A stretch of DNA of 64,000 nt from Leptospira soteropolitanensis (GCF_026151655.1 NZ_JAMQPN010000004.1:124001-188000); one strand, 5' to 3'. Positions 17,773-27,063 are shown, counted from the stretch's first letter. A program made the numbers and translations. The notes: generated by a model from the letters alone, not told the origin.

Positions 17773-18230
17773 ATCTAGTTGTTAGGCCAGCCACAGAAGA
17801 TGACTGTAAACTTGTATTTGATTGGGCCAATGAACCAGAAGTAAGAAATGCTTCCTTTCATAGCGAAAAAATCGAATGGCCGGAACATACAAGTTGGTTT
17901 TTACAAAAATTAAAAAACCCTAATTCATTGATTTTAATCTTCGAGGTTGATGGATCAAGTGCAGGTCAGATTCGGTTTGATAAAAATATAGATGAAGATT
18001 TTTTTTTAATCAGCTTTTTGATAGATAAAAAATTTCGTGGAAATTCGTTAGGCAAAGATTTAATTGCAAAGGGAATTGATTACTTAGTAACGAAAATGCC
18101 GACACCTTTACTTTGTGTTGGTTTTGTAAAGAAAGACAATATAGCGTCACAGAGAGCATTTTTAAAAAACGAATTTCAGTTAGTTTCAGAATCAGATGTT
18201 AGCCTGAAATTTGAAAAAACTATATTATAG
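17769..18230 (+). CDS. pseH: UDP-4-amino-4,6-dideoxy-N-acetyl-L-altrosamine N-acetyltransferase (GNAT)
   Basis: A 153-residue GNAT fold protein. It would acetylate the C4 amine made by PseC, using acetyl-CoA. The acetyl-CoA pyrophosphate loop is DKKFRGNSLGKDLI, preceded by the usual beta-strand ISFLI and followed by KDNIASQRAFLKNEFQL. The TTG start lies in the pseG stop. Position between pseG and pseI agrees with PseH, and similarity to ribosomal-protein acetyltransferases (RimJ-like) is expected of that family. Substrate specificity is inferred from context. Confidence 0.85.
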   Translation: MNLVVRPATEDDCKLVFDWANEPEVRNASFHSEKIEWPEHTSWFLQKLKNPNSLILIFEVDGSSAGQIRFDKNIDEDFFLISFLIDKKFRGNSLGKDLIAKGIDYLVTKMPTPLLCVGFVKKDNIASQRAFLKNEFQLVSESDVSLKFEKTIL

Positions 18231-18269
18231 ACGCTTATTAGTCTCACAAAATTTACCAAGGTAAAATAT

Positions 18270-19319
18270 ATGAATACCATCATTATCGATAAACGTGAAA
18301 TAGGAATGAATCAACCACCGTATATCATTGCTGAACTATCTGCAAACCATAACGGTAAAATAGAACGTGCTTTAGAAACCATTCGTTTTGCAAAAGAAGC
18401 AGGTGCTGACGCGATTAAAATTCAAACGTACACTGCTGACACAATGACTATTGATTGCGATAAGGATGATTTTCAAATTCATGGCGGACTTTGGGATGGA
18501 TATAAGTTATACGATCTCTATAAGTGGGCGGAGACTCCATTTGAGTGGCATAAGGAGATCTTCGACTATGCAAAAAAAATAGGGATTACTTTGTTTTCGA
18601 CGCCTTTTGATGAGACTGCCGTTGATTTACTTGAAGATTTAAATGCACCTGCTTATAAGGTTGCCTCATTCGAAGCAACTGACATACCTCTCATTCGTTA
18701 CATCGCCTCTACCAAAAAGCCAATGATCATGTCCACTGGTATGGCCAACTTGAATGAAATTGAAGAAATGGTAGATGCTGCCAAAACGGCCGGATGTAAG
18801 GATTTGATATTGTTACATTGTATCAGTAGTTATCCTGCTCCTGTGGATCAATCGAATCTTCTTACGATTCCAGATATGCGAAAGAAATTTGGAGTGCAGA
18901 TAGGTTTGTCTGACCATACACTCACAAATACAGCCTCTATCGCCTCCGTAGTCTTAGGTGCCACTGTCATTGAGAAACATTTTATTTTGGATAGGGCAGA
19001 AAAAGGGCCAGATTCTGAGTTTTCCATTACACCTGAGGAGTTGAAATTACTTTGCCGTGATACAAAGGATGCATGGCTTTCTTTAGGTCAAGCAGGGTAT
19101 GAAAGAAAACCAGCCGAAGAGGCCAATGCCAAATTTAGACGATCTTTGTATTTTGTAGAAGATCTAAAAGCTGGTCAAGTAATAGAGCAAAAACATATCA
19201 GAAGGATTCGGCCCGGATTTGGCCTACCTCCTAAATTTGAAATGGATGTCATTGGGAAAAAAGTCAACGTTGATATTGCCAGAGGAACGCCTGTTAGTTG
19301 GGATTTGCTGAGGATTTGA
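18270..19319 (+). CDS. pseI: Pseudaminic acid synthase (NeuB family)
   Basis: Condenses 6-deoxy-AltdiNAc with phosphoenolpyruvate to pseudaminic acid. The 349-residue length is standard: a TIM barrel (about 1-275), with IAELSANHNG near the N-terminus and the metal-binding histidines H216 (LSDHTL) and H237 (IEKHF), then a C-terminal SAF antifreeze-like domain (about 290-349). It starts at ATG 18270 behind AAGGT. It completes the pseG-pseH-pseI trio. Its SAF domain was the reference for recognising the synthase relic at 9040-9359. Confidence 0.92.
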   Translation: MNTIIIDKREIGMNQPPYIIAELSANHNGKIERALETIRFAKEAGADAIKIQTYTADTMTIDCDKDDFQIHGGLWDGYKLYDLYKWAETPFEWHKEIFDYAKKIGITLFSTPFDETAVDLLEDLNAPAYKVASFEATDIPLIRYIASTKKPMIMSTGMANLNEIEEMVDAAKTAGCKDLILLHCISSYPAPVDQSNLLTIPDMRKKFGVQIGLSDHTLTNTASIASVVLGATVIEKHFILDRAEKGPDSEFSITPEELKLLCRDTKDAWLSLGQAGYERKPAEEANAKFRRSLYFVEDLKAGQVIEQKHIRRIRPGFGLPPKFEMDVIGKKVNVDIARGTPVSWDLLRI

Positions 19320-19335
19320 TTATTTTGCAATTTTA

Positions 19336-21090
19336 ATGAGTAAAAAAGTATTAATAACAACAGCCTTGGAGAGTACTTGGTTTGGTGATTCTTCTGTGGT
19401 CTTTCTCGGAGAGTGGTGTAAATTATATCATCGAAAGCGTGAGTGGGAAAAATTAAATTTTGAGGTTATTCCTTATCATTGGAGAGATAGGTCTAAGCTA
19501 AGAATAGATCACGATTATTTAAAAGAGTTCTATGAGAGAATCTTAATTGCTTTGGTTCAAAAATTAAACATTTGGCACGGACTAGAAGAAGAAGAAAAAT
19601 TTTGGCGTATTCTGATTGGTCCTTGGCTATTGACATATGTTTCTGCCATTTGGGACCGTTGGGAAAATTTGCGTATAGCTTTTCAAAAAGAAGATAGCTA
19701 TCATACTGCTGTGAGTTTAAATTCTTTGAATTTTGCTGAGCCGAGCAACTATTCAGAGTTTATGCAGTTTATCGGAAGCGATCTTTGGAATTTCCGTAAA
19801 TATCAAGAAATACTTTTGTTTCAATATAAAGAAAAAATTAATCCTTTGTCGATAGTAGAATTATTTGTATTTCAAGAGCAATCATATCGAGAATTAAAGA
19901 AAGTCGGATTAAAGCAGAAGCTAGTAAACCTGGTTGATAAAATAGGATCCTTATTTGATTCGAAAACTAAGAAAGTCCTGTTTTTTCATTCTTATTTTAA
20001 CAGAAAAAATTTTTACCTTTTGAATTTTTTTCTCAACCAATTGCCACGTTCTTATGCCAGCGAATTTGAATTTGAGATTGGCGCTCATGAGAAGTCTTTG
20101 TTTAGGTTAGAGAGTATTCCTTTTGATCCGAAGAATTCATTTGAAGTTTTCGTTTTGAATGATATTCTTAAAGAAATTCCTCAATCTTATTTGGAATCAT
20201 TTTCGGATTTGTATTATGCAGTGAGGAAAATCAAGTACCAGCCTAAATTTATTTTTACTGCCAATGCTCATTTTTGGCATGAACCTTTCAAACTGTGGAT
20301 GGCACAGACTAGCAAAGAAAATACGAAGTTGGTAATTTCTTCGCATGGAGGATCAATCCCACCGAAAATGTCTATGTTTAATCACGAGGAAGACATTTCG
20401 GATTGTATGGTTACTTGGTTTAAAGCAGCAAACCTGAAACAAAGACAATTGCCGCCGAATAAGATTATCGAAAAAAGAATTTCGAGACGTGGACGATACT
20501 GCACTATGATAGGGATGGAGTTGCTTCGTTATTCTTACCGAGCAGAAGCGGCTCCGATGTCAAGCCTTGTGATAGATCATTTTGATACTACTGTGACTTT
20601 TTGTAACTCGTTAAGTGATACCGTGAGTAAGGATTTACAGATTTGGCCTTACCCAAATCAGGGTTGGGATACGAAAAGTCGTTATACCGATATATTTGGC
20701 AGGGAAAAAATTTCTTTAAGTAAATCATATCAACATATCTATTCGGATTCTCGATTTATCGTTTGCACTTACCCGCAAACAACTTTTTCAGAGGCGATGG
20801 CATCGGGCAGGCCAACAATACTTCTCTTAATGGATTTTTTCGAAATTGATCCGGTTGCTGATGAATTGCTAGAAATTTTGAAATTGAATAAAATCATTTT
20901 TACTGATCCAATTTTGGCTGCCAATCATGTATCCTCCGTTTGGGACGATCTTGATAGCTGGTGGGAAAGCGATTCAGTTAAAATAGCGCGCGAGAAATTT
21001 AATGAAGTTGCGTTGGGTGGTCTCTCAAATAATTGGTTATTCCGTTGGAGTAAGTTTTTTAATCAGCTAATTATAGAAAGTAAAAGTTAG
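19336..21090 (+). CDS. LIC12162-family transferase (leptospiral O-antigen transferase family)
   Basis: A 584-residue cytoplasmic protein whose opening (ITTALESTWFGDSS, FLGEWCKLYHRKREW) and whole architecture match the LIC12162 family, first named from Leptospira surface-polysaccharide loci. The C-terminal half looks GT-B-like: ISSHGGSIP, IWPYPNQGWDT and YPQTTFSEAMASGRPT resemble nucleotide-sugar-binding motifs of surface-carbohydrate transferases. It starts 16 bases after pseI, so a transferase for the nonulosonic acid is plausible. Family membership is confident; donor and acceptor are unknown. Confidence 0.8.
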   Translation: MSKKVLITTALESTWFGDSSVVFLGEWCKLYHRKREWEKLNFEVIPYHWRDRSKLRIDHDYLKEFYERILIALVQKLNIWHGLEEEEKFWRILIGPWLLTYVSAIWDRWENLRIAFQKEDSYHTAVSLNSLNFAEPSNYSEFMQFIGSDLWNFRKYQEILLFQYKEKINPLSIVELFVFQEQSYRELKKVGLKQKLVNLVDKIGSLFDSKTKKVLFFHSYFNRKNFYLLNFFLNQLPRSYASEFEFEIGAHEKSLFRLESIPFDPKNSFEVFVLNDILKEIPQSYLESFSDLYYAVRKIKYQPKFIFTANAHFWHEPFKLWMAQTSKENTKLVISSHGGSIPPKMSMFNHEEDISDCMVTWFKAANLKQRQLPPNKIIEKRISRRGRYCTMIGMELLRYSYRAEAAPMSSLVIDHFDTTVTFCNSLSDTVSKDLQIWPYPNQGWDTKSRYTDIFGREKISLSKSYQHIYSDSRFIVCTYPQTTFSEAMASGRPTILLLMDFFEIDPVADELLEILKLNKIIFTDPILAANHVSSVWDDLDSWWESDSVKIAREKFNEVALGGLSNNWLFRWSKFFNQLIIESKS

Positions 21091-21092
21091 TA

Positions 21093-21758
21093 TTGCCAGT
21101 GGGAAATCCAACATTATTTAAGTTTAGTTTAAAATCTATTTTAGAGAAAATTGAATCTTATTTGATTCAATACGATAAGGAAGAGAAAATTCACATTCTG
21201 CTTTCCGGTGGAAATACGCCGCTTCCCATTTACAGAAAATTTGCAGATTTGAATGTTCCTTGGACAAAAGTTAATTTTTGGTTAGCTGATGAGCGATCTT
21301 ATCCCAAGGGCCATTCGGATCGAAATGAAACGATGGTCAAAGAAGCTTTGGGATCTAGTATATTAAAGTTGTCAAAATTTCATTCTTTCTCTTCGGACAA
21401 TCCAGGAGAAATGTTCAAAGAATATGAAACACACATAATGGATGTTTCTGTGTTTCATTTAGCAATTCTAGGTATTGGTGAAGATGGGCATACTGCAAGT
21501 TTATTTCCTGGAAATGATTTAGGAGAATCTGAATCGGCTCCAAATGCAATACCTGTTTTTAATTCAACGAAACCACCTTCTAGTAGAGTATCTCTTTCCA
21601 TTAAAAGAATCAATCAATCCGATCATATTTTGTTTCTAGTTTCAGGGGACTCAAAACAAAGAATTGTAGATAGAGTTCTAAAGGGAGATGATCTTCCTGC
21701 AACAAAAGTGAAAGGATTGAAAACCACAGAAATATTATATTTAACGGAAAATCAATGA
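21093..21758 (+). CDS. 6-phosphogluconolactonase-like protein (NagB/Pgl fold)
   Basis: A 221-residue member of the glucosamine-6-phosphate isomerase/6-phosphogluconolactonase superfamily. LSGGNTPLPIYR, FWLADERSYP and LGIGEDGHTASLFPG are the characteristic blocks of the lactonase branch. It starts at TTG three bases after the previous gene and overlaps the next SDR gene by ATGA. A housekeeping pentose phosphate enzyme would be out of place here, so it may act on a sugar lactone or phosphosugar of the surface-glycan pathway. That second step is inference. Confidence 0.8.
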   Translation: MPVGNPTLFKFSLKSILEKIESYLIQYDKEEKIHILLSGGNTPLPIYRKFADLNVPWTKVNFWLADERSYPKGHSDRNETMVKEALGSSILKLSKFHSFSSDNPGEMFKEYETHIMDVSVFHLAILGIGEDGHTASLFPGNDLGESESAPNAIPVFNSTKPPSSRVSLSIKRINQSDHILFLVSGDSKQRIVDRVLKGDDLPATKVKGLKTTEILYLTENQ

Positions 21759-22633
21759 AGGTATTAGTTTTTGGTGGGTCAGGTTTTCTTGGATCTCATG
21801 TAGCAGACGCATTGAGCGATGCAGGTCATGAGGTAACTATTTTTGATTTGGTAAAATCTCCTTGGTTGCGTTCGGATCAGAAGTTTGTTTCTGGCGATCT
21901 ATTGGATGAAAAGATTGTTTCCGAAATAGTATCTGGATTTGATATCGTTTACAATTTTGCAGCACTTGCAGATTTGAACCAAGCTTTAGATAAGCCAGTG
22001 GATACAATTCGTATCAATGTACTTGGAAATACTTATATTTTAGAAGCTTGTAGAAAACATAAGATCAAACGCTTCCTATACGCAAGTACTGTGTATGTAT
22101 ATAGCCGTGAAGGTGGATTCTACAGGTGCAGTAAACAAGCATCAGAAAGTTATATCGAGGAATACCAAAAGTCTTTTGGTTTGGATTTTACGATTCTAAG
22201 GTATGGGTCCTTGTATGGACCAAGATCTGATGATTCAAATGGTCTTTATCGTATTGTAAAATCTGCTTTAGAAACAGGTCGGATTACATATGAGGGGAGT
22301 GCTGACAGTTTAAGAGAATACATCCATGTGGAGGACGCAGCTCGGGCAAGTGTTGTTGCAATGGGAGATGAGTTTAAAAACCAAAGTGTTGTTTTAACAG
22401 GGCAAGAACCTATGAGAGTTATCGATCTACTTAAGATGCTCGCAGAAATCCTAGGAAGGCCCGATTCCGTAGAATTTTTAGAAGGTGATCAAGTAGGGCA
22501 TTATGTGAGAACTCCTTATGCTTACCAACCAAAGTTAGGAAGAAAATACATTCCTCCCATGCATGTGGATCTTGGTCAGGGGTTACTGCAATTGATTGAT
22601 GAAATCAAGAATTCGTCAAAATTAGGAAACTAA
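21755..22633 (+). CDS. NAD-dependent nucleotide-sugar epimerase/dehydratase (extended SDR)
   Basis: A 292-residue extended short-chain dehydrogenase. The NAD motif is GGSGFLGSH (7-15), the catalytic serine region is YASTVYVYS and the Tyr-x3-Lys pair is Y123/K127 (FYRCSK). The REYIHVEDAARA block is typical of UDP-glucose/GDP-mannose-type epimerases. It is not of the PseB or CapE type, which have a shorter, different active site. It is coupled upstream to the lactonase-like gene and lies 47 bases from the HAD gene. The nucleotide sugar is unknown. Confidence 0.85.
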   Translation: MKVLVFGGSGFLGSHVADALSDAGHEVTIFDLVKSPWLRSDQKFVSGDLLDEKIVSEIVSGFDIVYNFAALADLNQALDKPVDTIRINVLGNTYILEACRKHKIKRFLYASTVYVYSREGGFYRCSKQASESYIEEYQKSFGLDFTILRYGSLYGPRSDDSNGLYRIVKSALETGRITYEGSADSLREYIHVEDAARASVVAMGDEFKNQSVVLTGQEPMRVIDLLKMLAEILGRPDSVEFLEGDQVGHYVRTPYAYQPKLGRKYIPPMHVDLGQGLLQLIDEIKNSSKLGN

Positions 22634-22680
22634 ATTTGTTTTATTTCTTTTGGATCTAGATGATCGTAAATGATTAAACC

Positions 22681-23322
22681 TTGGCTATAATTAGTTTAAA
22701 AGAATTCAAACTCATCTTTTGGGATTTTGATGGAGTCATTAAAGATTCGGTCGATGTAAAAACAGATGCTTATCTTGCCTTGTTTCCAAAGGCACCTAAA
22801 AATATTTTAGAGCAAATTAAATCACACCATTTAGAATATGGAGGGATCTCTCGATTGGAGAAAATTCCGCTCTATTTGGATTGGGTTGGTATATATCCGA
22901 CGGACCAGGTGATCAGTCAGTATTTAGATCAGTTTGCGAATTTAGTGGTTCAAAAAGTAATTTCTTCTCCTTGGGTTCCTGGGGTAGAACAATTGTTAAA
23001 GCAAAAGCTAGATCATCAAAAGTTTGTTATTGTTACCGGAACACCACAAAAAGAAATCGAAGAAATTTTACTTCAATTGGAAATTGTCTCACTCTTTGAT
23101 CATATTTTCGGGGCACCCACGAAAAAACCGAATGCAATCCAGTGGACATTACAAAACCACTATATCCAAAAGGAAGACTCTATTTTAATCGGGGATAGTA
23201 AAACAGATTGGTTGGCTGCTAACGAAACGGGTATCCAGTTTCTCCTTCGGGAAACAAATAATAGTGATTTTTCAGTTCAATACTCAGGAAATAAATTAAA
23301 GGATTTTGTAGGTTTTATATGA
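22681..23322 (+). CDS. HAD-superfamily phosphatase
   Basis: A 213-residue haloacid dehalogenase-like hydrolase. Motif I is FWDFDGV (D15, D17), motif II VIVTGTP, and motif IV LIGDSKTDWLAA; an alpha-helical cap lies between motifs I and II. TTG at 22681 is the start that keeps motif I near the N-terminus. It overlaps the following cytidylyltransferase by ATGA. HAD phosphatase plus cytidylyltransferase pairs usually dephosphorylate and then CMP-activate an acidic sugar (as KdsC/KdsB or NeuB pathways do), which suggests a phosphorylated sugar-acid intermediate. The substrate is inferred. Confidence 0.82.
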   Translation: MAIISLKEFKLIFWDFDGVIKDSVDVKTDAYLALFPKAPKNILEQIKSHHLEYGGISRLEKIPLYLDWVGIYPTDQVISQYLDQFANLVVQKVISSPWVPGVEQLLKQKLDHQKFVIVTGTPQKEIEEILLQLEIVSLFDHIFGAPTKKPNAIQWTLQNHYIQKEDSILIGDSKTDWLAANETGIQFLLRETNNSDFSVQYSGNKLKDFVGFI

Positions 23323-24053
23323 TCGTAGCATTGCTTCTCGGAAGAAAAGGTAGTATTGGTTTCCCAGGTAAAAATACATTTCCCATTATGGGAAAACCAT
23401 TGGCCTGGTACCCAATGAATATTGCGAAACGGACCAAAGAGATCGATAAGGTCTATTTGTCTACTGACGATCCAGACCTAAAAAATTTGGCAATCGCAGA
23501 GGGGGTTGAGGTAATTGATCGGCCACCTCACCTTGCAACCAAAGAAGCATTAGGTGAACATGCTTATCAACATGGATTCTCGGTGATTCAGGAAAGGAAT
23601 CCTGGGCAGACGATTGAATTAGTTGTATTACTCTTTTGTAATGCAGCCACAGTTACTTCTGATACTATATCTGAAGGCATTAAACAATTACGGGAAAATA
23701 AAGACGCAGATTCTGCGGTTACCGTATCAAAATACAATATGTGGTCACCACTGCGTGCTCGTAAAAAGGATACGAATGGTTTTCTTCAGCCATTCGTTCC
23801 CTTTGAAACTTTTGGAGACCCTAAAACTTTAAATTGTGATCGGGATTCGCAAGGAGATGTTTTATTTGCAGATATGGGAGTTTCCATTGTTCGTCCCAAA
23901 AATTTACTTCAATTGGAAGATGGAATGCTTCCGCAAAAGTGGATGGGACAGAAAATTTTACCTCTTTATCAAGAGGCCGGCTGCGATGTTGACTATGAAT
24001 GGCAAATCCCAGTGGTCGAGTGGTGGTTAAAAAAATACGGTGAGTTTAGGTAA
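23319..24053 (+). CDS. CMP-sugar-type cytidylyltransferase (acylneuraminate cytidylyltransferase family)
   Basis: A 244-residue nucleotidyltransferase. The N-terminus IVALLLGRKGSIGFPGKN is a variant of the PARGGSKxxPxKN loop seen in pseF, followed by VYLSTDDPDLK and the family's central core. It is the second such enzyme in the window and clearly different from PseF. Coupling to a HAD phosphatase and proximity to an SDR, a radical SAM protein and an aminotransferase suggest activation of another acidic or amino sugar. The substrate is not identifiable. Confidence 0.82.
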   Translation: MIVALLLGRKGSIGFPGKNTFPIMGKPLAWYPMNIAKRTKEIDKVYLSTDDPDLKNLAIAEGVEVIDRPPHLATKEALGEHAYQHGFSVIQERNPGQTIELVVLLFCNAATVTSDTISEGIKQLRENKDADSAVTVSKYNMWSPLRARKKDTNGFLQPFVPFETFGDPKTLNCDRDSQGDVLFADMGVSIVRPKNLLQLEDGMLPQKWMGQKILPLYQEAGCDVDYEWQIPVVEWWLKKYGEFR

Positions 24054-24058
24054 CTTGT

Positions 24059-25234
24059 ATGAAAGAAATTGATCCAAAAGTTTATAAGAAACATCACAGT
24101 TTCCAGGATTTTAAAAGTCATAAAATAGGAATCATAGATTACCAAAAGGGTAGAGCCGTTCGTGTCTTAAACGAATGGTCACAGGGAACTCTTGTAACTA
24201 ACCATCCCGTTCAAGATAAGGAAAATTTTAAGGATACTTTAAATCGGGTTTTATCTGATTTAACCTCTACATCTGAGGAAGTTTTATTTAAAATTACTCC
24301 TTTTATCGCGGAGGAGATGTATACTTATAGTGATGAAGAACTTCTTCGTTTCTTCTATCATAGATACAGATATGATGTATTTCCGCAATTAGAGATGTTA
24401 GATCATTATCCTCCTTATTTGCAAATTGAACCATCTTCTATTTGCAATTATCGTTGTGTGTTCTGTTACCAAACAGATACCAATTTCTTTAAAAAAACAA
24501 CCCCCGGTATGGGCCAAATGAGTTTGGAACTTTTTAAAGAGATTGTCGATCAAGCTTCAAATAATATAGAATTTCTTTCACTCGCTTCCCGAGGGGAACC
24601 TTTACTGGCAAAAGAAATAGAAGGGATGCTTATATATGCGAAAGGTAAATTTTTAAATCTGAAAGTAAATACCAATGCCTCTTTGTTAACAGAGTCAAAA
24701 GTTCATGCTCTACTTGCGGGTGGAGTAAAAACGGTAGTATTTTCCGCCGATGCTGCAGAGGAACCATTGTACAGTCAGCTACGAGTGAATGGTAAACTTG
24801 ATAAGGTTCTGAAAAATATAGAAATGTTTCAAAATATAAGGCAGAAAGAATATTCTTCAGTTCCGATCATCACAAGAGTGTCAGGTGTAAAAGTAACTGA
24901 AAAACAGGATATGGATTCTATGGAGAAAGTTTGGGGGAATCTTGTAGACCAAGTAGCGTTTGTTAATTACAATCCTTGGGAAAATATCTACGAAGCAAAA
25001 CCCAATGGACAAACAAAAGCTTGTTCGGATCTATTTCGTAGAATGTTTATCTGGCAAGACGGATTAACGAATCCATGTGATAGTGATTACCGATCGACTT
25101 TACAAATGGGGAAATTTCCGGAAAAATCCATATCGGAATTATGGCGAATGGAAAGATACGAGGGACTCCGTGCTGCTCATAAATCTGGAAATCGGCAAAT
25201 TGTGAATCCTTGTAAAGGGTGTGCGGTAGTATAA
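24059..25234 (+). CDS. Radical SAM protein with SPASM-like C-terminus
   Basis: A 391-residue radical SAM enzyme. The [4Fe-4S]-binding CxxxCxxC is C129, C133, C136 (CNYRCVFC), preceded by YLQIEPSS, and SLASRGEPLL is the GGEP-like SAM motif. The C-terminal part has further cysteines (TKACSDLF, TNPCDSD, NPCKGC), a SPASM/Twitch pattern for auxiliary clusters. An N-terminal ~120 residues precede the core. Such proteins in glycan loci catalyse epimerisation, dehydration or amino-sugar rearrangements. The reaction here is unknown. It lies two bases before the aminotransferase ATG. Confidence 0.85.
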   Translation: MKEIDPKVYKKHHSFQDFKSHKIGIIDYQKGRAVRVLNEWSQGTLVTNHPVQDKENFKDTLNRVLSDLTSTSEEVLFKITPFIAEEMYTYSDEELLRFFYHRYRYDVFPQLEMLDHYPPYLQIEPSSICNYRCVFCYQTDTNFFKKTTPGMGQMSLELFKEIVDQASNNIEFLSLASRGEPLLAKEIEGMLIYAKGKFLNLKVNTNASLLTESKVHALLAGGVKTVVFSADAAEEPLYSQLRVNGKLDKVLKNIEMFQNIRQKEYSSVPIITRVSGVKVTEKQDMDSMEKVWGNLVDQVAFVNYNPWENIYEAKPNGQTKACSDLFRRMFIWQDGLTNPCDSDYRSTLQMGKFPEKSISELWRMERYEGLRAAHKSGNRQIVNPCKGCAVV

Positions 25235-25236
25235 AA

Positions 25237-26301
25237 ATGCTAACGAAATATCGAAAACACATTGATGCCGTATATCGATTACGAGGTGAGTTGATTACTC
25301 GTCTAGGAAAGTTAAGATTAGATAAAAATGAACGGATAAATCGTTTTCCAGCGGATGTGTTAGAATTTTTAAAAAATAAAATCGATTCAGATTTAATAAC
25401 TGCATATCCGGAAACAGAGCCTCTTTATTTGAAACTAAGTAAATATCATAATGCGAAACCAGAGAATTTTTTAATCACAACTGGTGCAGATGGTGGAATT
25501 CGGTATTGTTTTGATACATTTGTAAATGAGGGAGATGAAATTGTTTTTTTATCACCTACTTTTGCAATGGTAGATATATATGCAACTTTATGGAAAACGA
25601 ATAAAAAGATAATTACCTATGCTAATGATCTATCTATCCAAGTTTATGATATTACTAGTTCAATTTCTGATAAAACTTCATTGGTAATCATCGCAAATCC
25701 TAATAGCCCTACCGGGAATTCACTCCCTTCCAATTCGATTCAACAAATTATAAGCAGAGCAAAGCAATTTAATGTTCCGATATTAATTGATGAAGCTTAT
25801 TTTGGGTTTTCTGATACAACGGCCGAACCTTTTTTGAAAGAATATGATAATTTGATTATTGCCAGAACCTTTTCTAAGGCTTTTGGACTAGCGGGCTTAA
25901 GGATAGGCTATTTGTATTCTAATGAATCATTAATCTCAAAAATGTATAAATTTAGGCCAATGTATGAAGTGACATCTGTTTCGTTACTATTTGCCGATTA
26001 TTTATTAGAAAATCCTGGCATAGTTACCGAATATATAAAGTCAACCAGGGATGGATTATCTTATCTGACTGGTGTTTTGGATCGATTAGGACTGTCTTAT
26101 ATACCAACTGATACAAATTTTATCCATGTAAATTTTGGCGGTAAAAAAGATTCTGCCGTAAAAATATTCGAAAAGAATTCTCTCTTAGTTAGGGGAGGTT
26201 TGCCCTTTAAGGGATATGAAAATTTCCTTAGATTAACTATTGGTCCCAAAGAGCAGATGATGATCCTTGAGAATAGTTTAAATGAAATTGTAGGCTCTTA
26301 A
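25237..26301 (+). CDS. HisC-like PLP aminotransferase (class I/II)
   Basis: A 354-residue fold-type I PLP enzyme related to histidinol-phosphate aminotransferase and CobD. NPNSPTGN, DEAYFGF and the PLP lysine K214 in TFSKAFGLAG are all visible; the C-terminal arginine motif is NFLRLTIG. An upstream GTG at 25219 would overlap the radical SAM gene by 16 bases, but ATG 25237 follows its stop directly and gives the family's usual N-terminus, so it is preferred. Genomic context argues for an amino-sugar or amino-alcohol substituent rather than histidine synthesis. The substrate is unknown. Confidence 0.8.
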   Translation: MLTKYRKHIDAVYRLRGELITRLGKLRLDKNERINRFPADVLEFLKNKIDSDLITAYPETEPLYLKLSKYHNAKPENFLITTGADGGIRYCFDTFVNEGDEIVFLSPTFAMVDIYATLWKTNKKIITYANDLSIQVYDITSSISDKTSLVIIANPNSPTGNSLPSNSIQQIISRAKQFNVPILIDEAYFGFSDTTAEPFLKEYDNLIIARTFSKAFGLAGLRIGYLYSNESLISKMYKFRPMYEVTSVSLLFADYLLENPGIVTEYIKSTRDGLSYLTGVLDRLGLSYIPTDTNFIHVNFGGKKDSAVKIFEKNSLLVRGGLPFKGYENFLRLTIGPKEQMMILENSLNEIVGS

Positions 26302-26304
26302 CTG

Positions 26305-27054
26305 ATGAGTGAAAGCATTAAATATACTTCAAAAAATATCGCAGAGTTCTATTCCAAGAATCGAATTAAATGGGATGATTTCTATAATTCGGAAAAGGCT
26401 ATTTTTGAAAATTCTATAGTCGATAATAATATTTCTGTTTTAGACCTTGGGTGTGGTTGCGGAGGACTTGGGATAGCCCTTAAGGAAAGGTTTGGTGTGG
26501 AAGATTACACGGGAATCGATATTCAAAATGAAGCGATTGAACTTGGTAAGTCATTGCAACCTCATGCAAATCTTTATGTTGATGATATCTTCAATTTACA
26601 AAATGAAAGTATCAAATCTCGCAAATTTGATTTAGTCGTTTCATTGAGTTGTATCGATTGGAATTTAAATTTTGATCAAACTTTGGGATCCGCTTGGAAT
26701 TTAGTTAAGGATGGTGGGGTTTTTATTTCTACATTTCGCCTAACGAATGCTTCTACAGTTGATGATATAAAGAAGTCATATCAGTATATTAATTTTGAAG
26801 GAAAATTTGAGGGAGAAATTGCGCCTTACGTAGTTTTAAATGTAAATGATTTGTTAGGCAAGTTAGCTTCTCTTGACCCCATTGAGTTAAAGGCAAACGG
26901 TTATTGGGGTCAACCTTCAAAATCTGCTAAAACTGTATATGAATCTTTATGTTTTTCGGCATTTGCTATTAGAAAGAAAAGGTTTAATGAGGGTTCAGAC
27001 TTTGAGATGTCATTAAAGCTCCCTCTTGATTTATTTCGCTCCAATTGTACTTAG
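26305..27054 (+). CDS. Class I SAM-dependent methyltransferase
   Basis: A 249-residue methyltransferase. Motif I is SVLDLGCGCGGLGIAL (about 46-61), motif II YTGIDIQNEAIELG, and the motif IV region is FDLVVSLSCIDW. It starts at ATG four bases after the aminotransferase stop. It presumably O- or N-methylates a sugar or its amino substituent made by the preceding cassette. No zinc-ribbon is present, unlike the methyltransferase at 9375. Confidence 0.82.
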   Translation: MSESIKYTSKNIAEFYSKNRIKWDDFYNSEKAIFENSIVDNNISVLDLGCGCGGLGIALKERFGVEDYTGIDIQNEAIELGKSLQPHANLYVDDIFNLQNESIKSRKFDLVVSLSCIDWNLNFDQTLGSAWNLVKDGGVFISTFRLTNASTVDDIKKSYQYINFEGKFEGEIAPYVVLNVNDLLGKLASLDPIELKANGYWGQPSKSAKTVYESLCFSAFAIRKKRFNEGSDFEMSLKLPLDLFRSNCT

Positions 27055-27063
27055 AATCAGGTT

